64,000 bases of DNA, taken from positions 62,001 to 126,000 of the forward strand of contig JANQLK010000027.1 in assembly GCA_028280615.1 (NCBI GenBank), given 5' to 3'. Both the position numbers and the translations under genes were made by a program. Positions within the stretch are counted from its first letter, which is position 1. Every line of letters starts with the position of its first letter. Positions 17,071-25,871 of this stretch are shown in pieces. This DNA is from Woeseiaceae bacterium (lineage in GTDB: Bacteria > Pseudomonadota > Gammaproteobacteria > Steroidobacterales > Woeseiaceae). The notes under the pieces are model-generated. The model saw nothing but the letters and a program-made list of their open reading frames with translations. It did not search any database and was not told the origin of the DNA.

Positions 17071-18661
17071 GATCAGGAATCCGATCCTGCGTGGATTCAA
17101 CCCGGATCCATCGATTTGCCGGGTCGGTGCGGATTACTACATCGCTGTCTCCACCTTTGAGTGGTTTCCCGGGGTCCGGATTTACCATTCCAGGGATCTC
17201 GAGAACTGGCGACTCGTCGCCCGCCCGTTGAACAGGCTGAGCATGCTGGACATGCGCGGTGAGCCGGACTCCTGTGGCGTCTGGGCGCCCTGCCTGAGCC
17301 ATGCGGACGGAAGATTCTGGCTCTGCTATTCCGACGTGCGGCGCTTCGATGGCAACTTCAAGGATACGCACAACTACGTGACGACGTGCACGTCCATTGA
17401 CGGTAAGTGGTCGGATCCGTTGTATCTCAATTCGAGCGGATTCGACCCGTCGTTATTCCATGATGATGACGGCCGAAAGTGGTACACCAACATGGTCTGG
17501 GATCATCGCCCGGACAGGACTTTCTTCTCGGGGATCGTGTTGCAGGAGTTTTGCGCTGAATCTCAAAAGCTGCTCGGACGCCCGAAGCACATCTTTCCGG
17601 GAACCGAGCTGGACTACACCGAGGGGCCGCATCTCTATAAGTGCGGCAAGTACTACTACCTGATGACCGCGGAAGGTGGAACCGGCTACGGACACGCCGT
17701 CACGATGGCGCGTGCACGATCCATCGACGGCCCGTATGAGGCCGACCCGTCCGGTCCTGTGGTTACGGCAAGGGACGATCCGGACTGGCCGTTGCAGCGC
17801 AATGGCCATGGCGATCTCGTCGAGTCCGCCGATGGCGAGTTCTTTCTCGTGCATCTCTGCGGTCGGCCTCTTGATGGAACGCGACGTTGTACCCTGGGCC
17901 GAGAGACAGCCCTGCAGCGGCTGGAGTTGACCGAAGATAACTGGTTTCGACTGCAGGGCGGCAGCCATCTGCCGGAACTGGCGATAGAACCACCAACGCT
18001 TCGGTTAGATGAGCCAGTCGTTGAGGTACAACGCGATGAGTTCGAAGCGGACGAGCTCGATAGTGTCTACCAGTGGCTGCGGACGCCTTATCCGGAGAGC
18101 TTCTGCAGTCTTCGTGATTCGCCTGGCCGGCTGCGTCTGTACGGCATGGAATCTCCGGGTAGCCTGTACCACCAAGCGCTAATCGCCCGCCGCCAGACTG
18201 ATTTTGTTTTTGTCGCGGAGACCGCTGTCGATTTCGAGCCCGACAACTTTCAACAGATGGCAGGACTGATCTGCTACTACAACTCTCGCAAGTTTCACTA
18301 CCTGTATATCTCAACGGACGACGACGTCGGCAAACACATCGGTATCATGAGTTGCGAAGCCGATCCGACATCGGCTGTGACGTTCCCGATACAGGAAGAC
18401 AGCGTCCGCGTTCCCGAAGGACCGCTGATCTGGCTGCGGGCGACGGTCGATCATGCCACGCTGTTCTTCTCCTGGTCAGAGGACGGCGAGAGCTGGCACA
18501 AAATTCCCGTGCGCCTCGATCAGAGTTTGCTGTCTGACGAAGCGGGCATTGAAGGCGGCGAGCAGTTTACCGGCGCTTTTGTCGGCATGAGCTGTAATGA
18601 TCTTTCGGGCAGCCGCAAGCATGCGGATTTCGATTTCTTCAGTTATACGGGCAAAGGATGA
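17057..18661 (+). CDS. GH43 beta-xylosidase (XynB-like, with C-terminal beta-sandwich)
   Basis: The 534-residue length and the opening IRNPILRGFNPDPSICR match two-domain GH43 subfamily 11/12 beta-xylosidases. The catalytic residues are D17 (general base), D130 in FDPSLF (pKa modulator) and E189 in TEGPHLY (general acid). The N-terminal five-bladed propeller is followed, from about residue 330, by the beta-sandwich domain that closes the active site (for example GLICYYNSRKFHYLY). There is no signal peptide, so it is cytoplasmic. It releases xylose from the non-reducing end of xylo-oligosaccharides, feeding xylose isomerase and xylulokinase in the same cluster. It overlaps the GH1 gene by 14 bases. 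Confidence 0.9.
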   Translation: MPRDEIRNPILRGFNPDPSICRVGADYYIAVSTFEWFPGVRIYHSRDLENWRLVARPLNRLSMLDMRGEPDSCGVWAPCLSHADGRFWLCYSDVRRFDGNFKDTHNYVTTCTSIDGKWSDPLYLNSSGFDPSLFHDDDGRKWYTNMVWDHRPDRTFFSGIVLQEFCAESQKLLGRPKHIFPGTELDYTEGPHLYKCGKYYYLMTAEGGTGYGHAVTMARARSIDGPYEADPSGPVVTARDDPDWPLQRNGHGDLVESADGEFFLVHLCGRPLDGTRRCTLGRETALQRLELTEDNWFRLQGGSHLPELAIEPPTLRLDEPVVEVQRDEFEADELDSVYQWLRTPYPESFCSLRDSPGRLRLYGMESPGSLYHQALIARRQTDFVFVAETAVDFEPDNFQQMAGLICYYNSRKFHYLYISTDDDVGKHIGIMSCEADPTSAVTFPIQEDSVRVPEGPLIWLRATVDHATLFFSWSEDGESWHKIPVRLDQSLLSDEAGIEGGEQFTGAFVGMSCNDLSGSRKHADFDFFSYTGKG

Positions 18662-18664
18662 GAT

Positions 18665-19696
18665 CTAGCTGGCAGGGTTCGTAACCGACTGTCTGATCAC
18701 CAGCTTGTGCGGCACGATCTCCGGCGAGCTGCTCTCGCCGTTGCCGGCATCGATACGCCGGCAGAGTCGGTACATGACGCGCTCGCCAATTTCCTCAGCA
18801 GGCTGACTGATGGTCGTCAATGGCGGATCGGTCACTTCCGCATAGCGAATGTCGTCGAATCCCACGACGGATATGTCGTCGGGTACGCCGAGACCCGCGG
18901 ATTTCACCTCGTGCAGGCAACCTATGGCCATCTCGTCGTTGGCACAGAAGATCGCTGTTGGCCTGTTGCTGTGATTCAGCAGATTGCGCGTCGCCTTACG
19001 TGCACCGGCAATCGTGAGATCGCCATCGACAACCCAGCCGTCTTCGACAGGCAGTTTCGCTTGTTTCATCGCTGTGCGATATCCCAGCTCGCGGTCTTTG
19101 GTCAGCAATGAAGACTCCTGGCCGCAGATCATCGCGATTCGCTCGTGGTCTTGTGAAATCAGGTAGTTGACGGCCTCCTTTGCTGCCGCAATATTGTCGA
19201 TGTGCACACTGGGAAAATCGGCCAACTCGCGTGACACGGTTTCACAGCCAATGACGATGGGCAGGCGGCGTTTGCTGTTGGCCGAGGAAATCTCGGTGCC
19301 AAAGGGCGATACGCTGGCAAGCAAGATAATGCCATCGGTCTGGTTGGAAACGAGCATTGCGCCAATTTCGTCGGCTGTCAGAGTGTTGAATTGCGTTTCC
19401 TCGATTACGACCGAGTAACCCTTGTTCTTCGCGGCAGACCTGATGCCGCGCATGACGGCCGTGAAGAACGGGTCGCCGACAGAAGGAAGCACCACCATCA
19501 CGATATTCGTGCGGCCGCGGCGGAAGCTCTGCGCGAGCGTGTTTGGCGAGTAGCCAGTCTGACGAATAGCATCCTGAACCTTGAGACGGGTCTTCTCCGT
19601 GACCTGCTCAGGGTTGTTGATACTCCTCGACACCGTGGCAATCGACACGTCGGCAATTCGCGCGACTTCTTTAATGGACACGTCCGACATCTTCAC
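18665..19696 (-). CDS. LacI-family transcriptional regulator, probable local repressor
   Basis: The 343-residue protein has the N-terminal helix-turn-helix VSIKEVARIADVSIATVSRS with the hinge ALAQSFRRGRTNIVMVV. A periplasmic-binding-protein-like effector domain follows: PSVGDPFFTAVMRGI, DGIILLAS, FCANDEMAIG, DISVVGFDD. It is divergent to the aldose epimerase gene with operator O4 between them, so it likely controls itself. The five near-identical palindromes in the locus have a central CG, as expected for LacI-family sites. The effector is probably xylose or a xylo-oligosaccharide. The start could be Met1 or Met3. Confidence 0.9.
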   Translation of the reverse strand: MKMSDVSIKEVARIADVSIATVSRSINNPEQVTEKTRLKVQDAIRQTGYSPNTLAQSFRRGRTNIVMVVLPSVGDPFFTAVMRGIRSAAKNKGYSVVIEETQFNTLTADEIGAMLVSNQTDGIILLASVSPFGTEISSANSKRRLPIVIGCETVSRELADFPSVHIDNIAAAKEAVNYLISQDHERIAMICGQESSLLTKDRELGYRTAMKQAKLPVEDGWVVDGDLTIAGARKATRNLLNHSNRPTAIFCANDEMAIGCLHEVKSAGLGVPDDISVVGFDDIRYAEVTDPPLTTISQPAEEIGERVMYRLCRRIDAGNGESSSPEIVPHKLVIRQSVTNPAS

Positions 19697-19779
19697 TCGC
19701 TGGATCGACTACATGTTGCGCAACAGTATGGTCGAGAAACTCAGTCCACGGTAGCGCGCAACGCTGATGCATAGAGGAG

Positions 19780-19793
19780 TGTAAACGTTTACA
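19780..19793. promoter_or_regulatory. LacI-type operator O4 between lacI and aldose epimerase genes
   Basis: A perfect TGTAAACGTTTACA lies 27 bases before the epimerase GTG and 84 bases before the regulator start. A TACAAT overlapping its right end could be a -10, but no good -35 was seen. Confidence 0.8.
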
Positions 19794-19820
19794 ATACCGC
19801 GGGCAATCCAGGAGGCGAGT

Positions 19821-20798
19821 GTGTGGGGCATGGCCCGGAACCAGCATAACGACGAGTTGCAGACCGTAACACTCGAATCCGGGGGCGGACTTCGTGCGAC
19901 GATTCTCAATCTCGGCGCCGCGATCGCGGCGATTGAGGTACCTGCCGCCAATGGTCTGCACGACGTCGTGCTCTCCTATACACGTGTCGAAGACTATGTC
20001 GACGATCCGTATTTCATGGGCGTCACGGTCGGCCCATTCGCCAATCGAATAGCTGACGGGCGTTTTGAACTGGATGGCCAGGAGTATCTGCTGCACAGAA
20101 ATGAACAAGCAACCGGACATTGTTTGCACGGGGGTGAGACGGGCCTTCACAGACAGGTTTTCGACCTGCAACCCGACGACAGCGGTACTCAAGTCACATG
20201 TCGGGTCATGCTGTCGGGCGGAGCAGGAGGCTTCCCGGGCCAACGTGAGGTAATCGTTGTTTATCAAGTAGTTAACGGATTCGAACTCCTGATCGACTAC
20301 GCCGTTACTTCAGACAGCAATACTGTCATCAGTTTGGCGAACCACGCCTACTTCAACCTCGGTGGTGAGATCGAGGATCATGAGATACAGGTTTTCGCAG
20401 ACGCCTACACGCCGGTCGACGACACAAGCCTGCCGACCGGCGAGAAACGGTCGGTGGCGGACAGCGTATTCGACCTGCGCGCCGGTATACGCATCGGCCA
20501 AAGGAAGTATGACCACAACTTCGTGCTGGCCGAAGGCTCCGCGGGTCTGGGACAGGCGGCGATTCTACGGAGCCCGGCAAGCGGTTTGGCGCTGAAACTG
20601 TACACGACCCAACCGGGACTGCATGTTTACACCGGCGACGGCTTAAGGGCGCCTTTCCGTCCGCGCAACGGGATCTGCCTGGAGGCACAGGGCTACCCTG
20701 ATGCGCCAAACCAGCAAGGATTTCCGTCCACGCGCCTGGCGGCGGGCGAAGTCTATCGGCAACAGACGATCTATCGGTTCGAGCCTGTATCTGTCTGA
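19821..20798 (+). CDS. galM: aldose 1-epimerase (mutarotase)
   Basis: The 325-residue protein has the GalM signatures. GVTVGPFANRIADGRF contains the substrate-binding Asn-Arg, LANHAYFNLGG has the catalytic His, TPVDDTSLPTGE follows, and GICLEAQGYPDAPNQ near the end has the catalytic Glu. It interconverts alpha and beta anomers of aldoses such as xylose, helping flux from glycosidases to the isomerase. I chose GTG 19821 because GGAGG (19811-19815) stands 5 bases upstream; the ATG at 19830 would be 14 bases away. It is divergent to the regulator and followed by xylulokinase, which has its own operator. Confidence 0.92.
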   Translation: MWGMARNQHNDELQTVTLESGGGLRATILNLGAAIAAIEVPAANGLHDVVLSYTRVEDYVDDPYFMGVTVGPFANRIADGRFELDGQEYLLHRNEQATGHCLHGGETGLHRQVFDLQPDDSGTQVTCRVMLSGGAGGFPGQREVIVVYQVVNGFELLIDYAVTSDSNTVISLANHAYFNLGGEIEDHEIQVFADAYTPVDDTSLPTGEKRSVADSVFDLRAGIRIGQRKYDHNFVLAEGSAGLGQAAILRSPASGLALKLYTTQPGLHVYTGDGLRAPFRPRNGICLEAQGYPDAPNQQGFPSTRLAAGEVYRQQTIYRFEPVSV

Positions 20799-20862
20799 AA
20801 TTTTTGGATTAATCGCGACGCTGAGGGACGCGACTGGCATTGGGGTCTGTCTATGGTTAAAA

Positions 20863-20876
20863 TGTAAACGTTTACA
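20863..20876. promoter_or_regulatory. LacI-type operator O5 before xylulokinase
   Basis: A perfect TGTAAACGTTTACA lies 27 bases before the xylulokinase ATG. A TAAAAT immediately upstream (20858-20863) may be the -10. It should control the xylB-xylA-porter operon separately from the epimerase gene. Confidence 0.8.
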
Positions 20877-20903
20877 ACCTGTGCCAACGGATCACAAAGC
20901 TCG

Positions 20904-22388
20904 ATGCCGACAGTTCTGGGAATTGACTTGGGTACTCAAAGCGTCAAGGTCGTTTTCTACGACTTTGGTGCCAAAGAGTGCGTGGCAGTCGAGAGTGCCT
21001 CGCTCGATCTTTACCAGACAGAGGAAGGCGTTGCCGAGCAACAGGCGCATTGGTGGATTCACGCGCTGAAACAGGCGTTGCAACAAGTCGGCAAGGGAGT
21101 ACGCGAGTCCGCGGTGGCTATTGGCGTATCCGGTCAGCAACACGGGTTCGTGCCCATTGACAAGAGCGGCGAAGTACTGGCGCCCGTGAAATTGTGGTGC
21201 GATACGTCTACGGCTGCCGAGTGTGATGCGATCACAGAGGCGTTCGGGGGCGCGCAAGCCTGTATCGAGGAAATCGGCAACGCGATTCTGCCTGGCTATA
21301 CGGCGTCGAAAATCCGCTGGTTTCGTGATGCACATCCAAACCGCTATGCGCAATTGGACTGCATTCTGCTTCCGCATGATTACCTCAACTTCTACCTGAC
21401 CGGTCAACGCCGCATGGAATCAGGAGATGCATCGGGAACCGGATTCATGGATGTTCGCAAACGCGAATGGTCGCAAAGGATGCTGAGGGCCATCGACCCG
21501 GACCGGGACCTGCGAGATTGCTTGCCCGGAATAGCCACGGCCAATCAAGCCATTGGATCCTTGATGCCGACGGTCGCCACGGAGCTGGGTCTGCGCCCCG
21601 AGATCCCGGTTTCCATCGGCGGTGGTGACAACATGATGGGCGCGATCGGCACCGGCAATGTGACTCCCGGCGTTGTGACTGTCAGTCTGGGCACCTCTGG
21701 CACCGTCTATGCCTTCTCGGAGGAACCGATCATTGACCCGAACGGCAATATTGCAGCGTTCTGCTCGTCGACCGGCGGCTGGTTACCACTGCTATGCACG
21801 ATGAACTGCACGGTAAGCACCGAACTGATACGAAACCTGGTTGGTGTCGACATATCAAACTTCGAGACGCAGGTAGAGTCGGCGCCGCGAGGATCAAGCG
21901 GAGTCATGACCGTTCCTTTCTTCAACGGCGAACGGACGCCGAATCTGCCGAACTCGCGTGGCGTCATTCTTGGCCTCGACGGGCGCAATGCTACGCAAGC
22001 GAACCTGTTTCGCTCCGCTATGGAGGGTGCTACCTATGCGCTGCGATTCGGATTCGATGAGATGAAGTCGCTGGGTGTCAACGCACGTGAGATCGTGTTG
22101 ACCGGCGGCGGCGCCAACAGCCGTACCTGGCGGCAGGTCGTGGCCGATGTGCTCGACGCACCGGTAACGGTCCTCACGAACAACGAAGGTGCGGCTTTCG
22201 GAGCGGCGCTGCAGGCCCTGGCGATCCTTGAAAACAATGACGTTGAGCTACCGATACTGGTTGCCGGCCACCTCGACAAGGACGACGGGCGGTGTGTCGA
22301 ACCACACCCGTCTGGCGTCAATTTCTACAACGAAACCTACAGCAGATACCAGCAGGCAGTTGACAAGGTCGCTGCTCTTTATAGCTAA
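20904..22388 (+). CDS. xylB: xylulokinase
   Basis: The 494-residue FGGY-family kinase starts GIDLGTQSVKVVFYD (ATP phosphate-binding loop). It has AIGVSGQQHGFVP, the xylulokinase substrate motif, the catalytic Asp in SGDASGTGFMDV, GGGDNMMGAIGTG, and the C-terminal ATPase motif LTGGGANSRTWRQVVADV. It phosphorylates D-xylulose to xylulose 5-phosphate for the pentose phosphate pathway. It sits 18 bases before xylA, the partner that makes xylulose. A site matching the LacI-type operator lies just upstream. Confidence 0.95.
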   Translation: MPTVLGIDLGTQSVKVVFYDFGAKECVAVESASLDLYQTEEGVAEQQAHWWIHALKQALQQVGKGVRESAVAIGVSGQQHGFVPIDKSGEVLAPVKLWCDTSTAAECDAITEAFGGAQACIEEIGNAILPGYTASKIRWFRDAHPNRYAQLDCILLPHDYLNFYLTGQRRMESGDASGTGFMDVRKREWSQRMLRAIDPDRDLRDCLPGIATANQAIGSLMPTVATELGLRPEIPVSIGGGDNMMGAIGTGNVTPGVVTVSLGTSGTVYAFSEEPIIDPNGNIAAFCSSTGGWLPLLCTMNCTVSTELIRNLVGVDISNFETQVESAPRGSSGVMTVPFFNGERTPNLPNSRGVILGLDGRNATQANLFRSAMEGATYALRFGFDEMKSLGVNAREIVLTGGGANSRTWRQVVADVLDAPVTVLTNNEGAAFGAALQALAILENNDVELPILVAGHLDKDDGRCVEPHPSGVNFYNETYSRYQQAVDKVAALYS

Positions 22389-22406
22389 GGACAAGAGGCA
22401 AAAAGA

Positions 22407-23756
22407 ATGAGCCGAAGAGTTTTCTCAGGCGATACGACCTATTTTCCTGGAATTGAGCAAATCCGGTACGAAGGACCGGAATCCGACAATCCCCTTGCTT
22501 TCAAGGCGTACGATCGCGAGCGTGTGATCGGCGGCAAGACGATGGAGGAACACCTTCGATTCGCGGTCTGCTATTGGCACAATTTCTGCGCGACGGGCGC
22601 AGATCCGTTCGGGCCCGGAACCCGGGAACTCGCCTGGGCGCAAGGCCCTGACAAGGCCAGGGTCGCGAGGGACCGAATGGACGCCGCGTTCGAGTTTTTC
22701 ACGAAACTGAATATTCCATTCTGGTGTTTTCACGACTTCGACATGGCATGGGAGGGCGCAACGATAGGAGAGTCGGAAAAGAACATCCAGGTGATGGTTG
22801 ATCTTGCAACAGAGCGGCAGCAGGAAACCGGCATGAGACTGCTGTGGGGAACGGCAAACATGTTCTCGAATCCGCGATACATGAACGGCGCGTCGACCAA
22901 CCCTGATTTCAACGTCGTGGCCTACGCCGCGTCGCAAGTCAAGGCAGCGCTCGATGCAACTGTCGAACTGGGCGGGCAAAACTATGTTTTCTGGGGAGGT
23001 CGTGAAGGCTACGCGTATCTGCAAAACACGGATACGAAGAGAGAGCTCGAGCACCTGGCCATCTTCCTCGACAAGGCGCGCGAGTACGGCCGTTCGATCG
23101 GGTTCGAGGGGACGTTCCTCATAGAGCCGAAACCGATGGAGCCGATGTACCATCAATACGACTTCGACGCGCAGACAGTCATCGGATTCCTGCGTCACCA
23201 TGGCCTCGACGGCGATTTTAAACTCAATATCGAGGCAAATCATGCAACGCTCGCCGGTCACGCATTTGCGCATGACCTGCAGATGGGTGCAGATGCCGGG
23301 TTGCTGGGCTCGATCGACGCGAACATCGGAAACCCACAAAATGGCTGGGATACAGATCAGTTCCCGTCTGACGTCTACGATACCGTGCACGCGATGATGG
23401 TCGTGCTGAGAATGGGCGGGCTCGGAGATGGCGGGCTGAATTTCGATGCCAAGGTGCGACGCGAGTCAACCGATCTCGAGGACACGTTCATTGCTCATAT
23501 CGGTGGCATGGACTGTTTCGCGCGAGGCCTGATCATCGCCGATCGGGTTCTTGCCGACAGTCGCACGCGCGAGTTGCGTGAGGGCCGGTATACCAGTTTC
23601 GACTCAGGGGATGGCAAGCGCTTCGAAAAAGGCGAACTGTCGCTGACCGACCTTCGTAGCTTGGCGATCGCGCACGGCGAGCCTGAGAAAATCAGCGGCA
23701 AACAGGAACTTCTCGAGAATCTCATCAACGACCACATCGTCCGAGGTGCGAGCTAG
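22407..23756 (+). CDS. xylA: xylose isomerase
   Basis: The 449-residue length and motifs fit class II xylose isomerases of proteobacteria: [50 protein letters not shown] with metal-binding Glu, [14 protein letters not shown] with the catalytic region, and [13 protein letters not shown]. It converts D-xylose to D-xylulose in the cytoplasm with Mg/Mn/Co. An AAGAGG ribosome-binding site precedes ATG 22407. It lies between xylulokinase and a xylose-type porter whose TTG start directly abuts its stop. Confidence 0.97.
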   Translation: MSRRVFSGDTTYFPGIEQIRYEGPESDNPLAFKAYDRERVIGGKTMEEHLRFAVCYWHNFCATGADPFGPGTRELAWAQGPDKARVARDRMDAAFEFFTKLNIPFWCFHDFDMAWEGATIGESEKNIQVMVDLATERQQETGMRLLWGTANMFSNPRYMNGASTNPDFNVVAYAASQVKAALDATVELGGQNYVFWGGREGYAYLQNTDTKRELEHLAIFLDKAREYGRSIGFEGTFLIEPKPMEPMYHQYDFDAQTVIGFLRHHGLDGDFKLNIEANHATLAGHAFAHDLQMGADAGLLGSIDANIGNPQNGWDTDQFPSDVYDTVHAMMVVLRMGGLGDGGLNFDAKVRRESTDLEDTFIAHIGGMDCFARGLIIADRVLADSRTRELREGRYTSFDSGDGKRFEKGELSLTDLRSLAIAHGEPEKISGKQELLENLINDHIVRGAS

Positions 23757-25160
23757 TTGGGCGAGGCCGACCAGCATACCTTCTACATCATCATCGTCAG
23801 TTGTATTGCCACGATCGGCGGATTCTTGTTCGGATTTGATAGCGGCGTTATCAATGGAACCGTCGAAGGGCTGCAGCGCGCCTTTGATTCTGACAGTGTG
23901 GGGACCGGTTTCAATGTGGCCTCGATGCTGCTGGGCTGCGCGATTGGCGCGTACTTTGCCGGCCGCCTCGCGGACCGGTTTGGCCGTCGGTCCATTATGC
24001 GTGTCGCCGCAGCGTTCTTCATTGTCAGTGCATGGGGATCGGGCATCGCGACAGGTTCAGCCGAGTTCGTCATCTATCGCATACTGGGCGGGCTTGCCGT
24101 TGGTGCAGCCAGCGTTCTTGCTCCTGCCTACATCAGTGAAGTGGCGCCAGCGCATTATCGCGGGGCGCTTGCAACGGTACAGCAAATCGCGATCATTAGC
24201 GGGTTGTTCGTCGCGTTCCTGAGCAACTATTTCCTTGCAAATCTGGCGGGTTCGTCGACGTCGGAGTTATGGCTGGGATGTGAAGCCTGGCGATGGATGT
24301 TCTGGGTCGAAATTGCTCCAGCGACGATCTTCCTCGTCGCATTGTTCTTCATTCCCGAAAGCCCACGTTTCCTGGTGCTTAGCCGCTGGTCGAACGAGGC
24401 CTTCGACGTGCTGACACGGCTTGGTGGCGAGGAACAGGCGCGGCGCAAGGTCGACGAGATTGACCGCTCTCTTGCGGCAGACCACCACAAGCCCCGTCTG
24501 CGTGACTTGCTGGACTCGGAAACGAATCGTATCCGGCGCCTGGTTTGGGTGGGAATCGGTCTCGCCACGTTTCAGCAATTGGTTGGCATCAACGTCGTGT
24601 TCTACTACGGCGCGGTGTTGTGGCAATCCGTCGGGTTTTCCGAGAGCGATGCCTTGCTGATCAACGTAATAAGCGGCGGGTTGAGCATCGCCGCGGTCAT
24701 CCTTGCACTGTTGCTTGTCGATCGTGTCGGCAGAAAACCGCTATTGCTCGTGGGGTCGATCGGAATGGCGCTATCACTTGCAACCGTGGTCGTGGCCTTC
24801 TTGAATGCCACCACGGGTGCCGATGGTTCTCCGGCCCTCGAGGGGATATACGGTCCGTTGGCGTTGGTGGCGGCAAACGTCTATGTCGTGTTCTTCAACG
24901 GATCGTGGGGCCCGGTCATGTGGGTGATGCTGGGTGAGATGTTCCCCAACCAGATTCGCGGTACGGGTCTCGCAGTCAGTGGCCTCGCGCAGTGGGGATC
25001 CAATTTCGGCATTACGGTCACCTTTCCGGTGTTGCTCGCATCAATCGGGCTGGCCGGAGCTTACGGGCTGTACACGCTCGGCGCGATACTGTCCGTGTTC
25101 TTCGTCGTCAAAATGGTCCACGAGACGCGGGGCCTGGAGCTCGAGGAGATGCAAGGGTAG
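23757..25160 (+). CDS. MFS sugar porter, probable D-xylose:H+ symporter
   Basis: The 467-residue protein has twelve predicted helices and sugar-porter signatures: IGGFLFGFDSGVING in helix 1, DRFGRRSIM, PESPRFLVLSRW, QQLVGINVVFYYG, DRVGRKPLL and HETRGLELEEMQ. The start is TTG 23757, immediately after the xylA stop and 8 bases after GAGGTG. No in-frame ATG exists before helix 1, so the TTG is needed to complete the first span. Position after xylAB makes xylose the likely substrate. It is the last gene before the interrupted tRNA copy that seems to mark the right end of the island. Confidence 0.9.
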   Translation: MGEADQHTFYIIIVSCIATIGGFLFGFDSGVINGTVEGLQRAFDSDSVGTGFNVASMLLGCAIGAYFAGRLADRFGRRSIMRVAAAFFIVSAWGSGIATGSAEFVIYRILGGLAVGAASVLAPAYISEVAPAHYRGALATVQQIAIISGLFVAFLSNYFLANLAGSSTSELWLGCEAWRWMFWVEIAPATIFLVALFFIPESPRFLVLSRWSNEAFDVLTRLGGEEQARRKVDEIDRSLAADHHKPRLRDLLDSETNRIRRLVWVGIGLATFQQLVGINVVFYYGAVLWQSVGFSESDALLINVISGGLSIAAVILALLLVDRVGRKPLLLVGSIGMALSLATVVVAFLNATTGADGSPALEGIYGPLALVAANVYVVFFNGSWGPVMWVMLGEMFPNQIRGTGLAVSGLAQWGSNFGITVTFPVLLASIGLAGAYGLYTLGAILSVFFVVKMVHETRGLELEEMQG

Positions 25161-25278
25161 TTGCCAGAACTCCGACAGTTCGCCGACACGAGTTGTGCGC
25201 CGTCATGCAGAGTACTAAAAAATCAGCAACGAGCGTCGTCGGTCCAGCCTTCTTCTTCAGTAAGTTACTGTGCGCTGA

Positions 25279-25404
25279 CTGGCTACGAACTAGGCGGTTG
25301 GGAGTTCGACGAACTCGCGCGAGCGAGTTTGGACGCGCGTAGCGCGCCCCGTATGGGTGAGGATCGGTCCATGCCGATCCGAATCAATCTCTCCGGGCGC
25401 GCCA
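25279..25404 (+). repeat. interrupted copy of the tRNA-Arg 3' half (putative attR)
   Basis: Bases 25279-25309 match tRNA-Arg 3740-3770 with two differences, and 25386-25404 match 3770-3788 exactly, including the CCA. Between them is a 76-base insert in the T-loop position with three successive hairpins: AACTCGC/GCGAGTT, GCGCG/CGCGC and GGATCGG/CCGATCC. The copy lacks the tRNA 5' half, so it cannot be a functional tRNA. It is in direct orientation relative to the intact tRNA, as expected for the far att site of an element integrated at the tRNA 3' end. Confidence 0.8.
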
Positions 25405-25514
25405 ATTTTTATCAATTAGATCAGGCAGTTAGTGTCTCTGGCGCTAGGTGCTTTTCTCTACAGCACCACCAATGCGGGGGTTTTTCGCGTTTCGGCGTAT
25501 TCCTCCCAATTTGG

Positions 25515-25545
25515 TAGAATCTGCCTTGCTCCCACAGTGGGAGCA
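25515..25545 (+). promoter_or_regulatory. promoter and palindromic operator of higBA
   Basis: A -10 TAGAAT (25515-25520) is followed by a perfect palindrome TGCTCCCAC-A-GTGGGAGCA (25527-25545), which ends 15 bases before the toxin ATG. Antitoxins of this family bind such palindromes to repress their own operon, so this is the likely HigA operator. Confidence 0.7.
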
Positions 25546-25560
25546 TGTTACGGTTCCTCA

Positions 25561-25866
25561 ATGAGGGTAATCGCAAAATCCCGACTACGGAGATTTTGGG
25601 AGAGTAGCCCCAAATACCGAGACGCAAGGAAGCAGATGACCGAATGGTACAACTTCTGTGCCTCGGCAACATGGAACTCACCTCACGAGCTGAAGGCTGA
25701 TCTTCGCAATGCCAGCATCCTGAAGAACAATCGAGTTGTCTTTAATGTATGCGGTAACAAGTACCGGATTGTTGTACTCACTGACTATGTCAGACATGGG
25801 ATGCTGATTCGCTTTGTAGGAACACATCAGCAATATGACGAGATAGAGGACATCGAGTACATTTGA
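25561..25866 (+). CDS. higB: HigB-type toxin, mRNA interferase
   Basis: The 101-residue protein starting at ATG 25561 resembles the HigB toxin family (RelE/ParE fold): MRVIAKSRLRRFWE at the N-terminus, ELKADLRNASILKNNRVVFN in the middle, and the conserved strand pair KYRIVVLTDYVRHGMLIRFVGTH at the end. Family members cleave mRNA in translating ribosomes. A longer upstream reading crosses the palindromic operator and is rejected. The order toxin then antitoxin is typical of higBA. The next gene overlaps or follows within a few bases. Confidence 0.85.
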   Translation: MRVIAKSRLRRFWESSPKYRDARKQMTEWYNFCASATWNSPHELKADLRNASILKNNRVVFNVCGNKYRIVVLTDYVRHGMLIRFVGTHQQYDEIEDIEYI

Positions 25867-25871
25867 GACTG

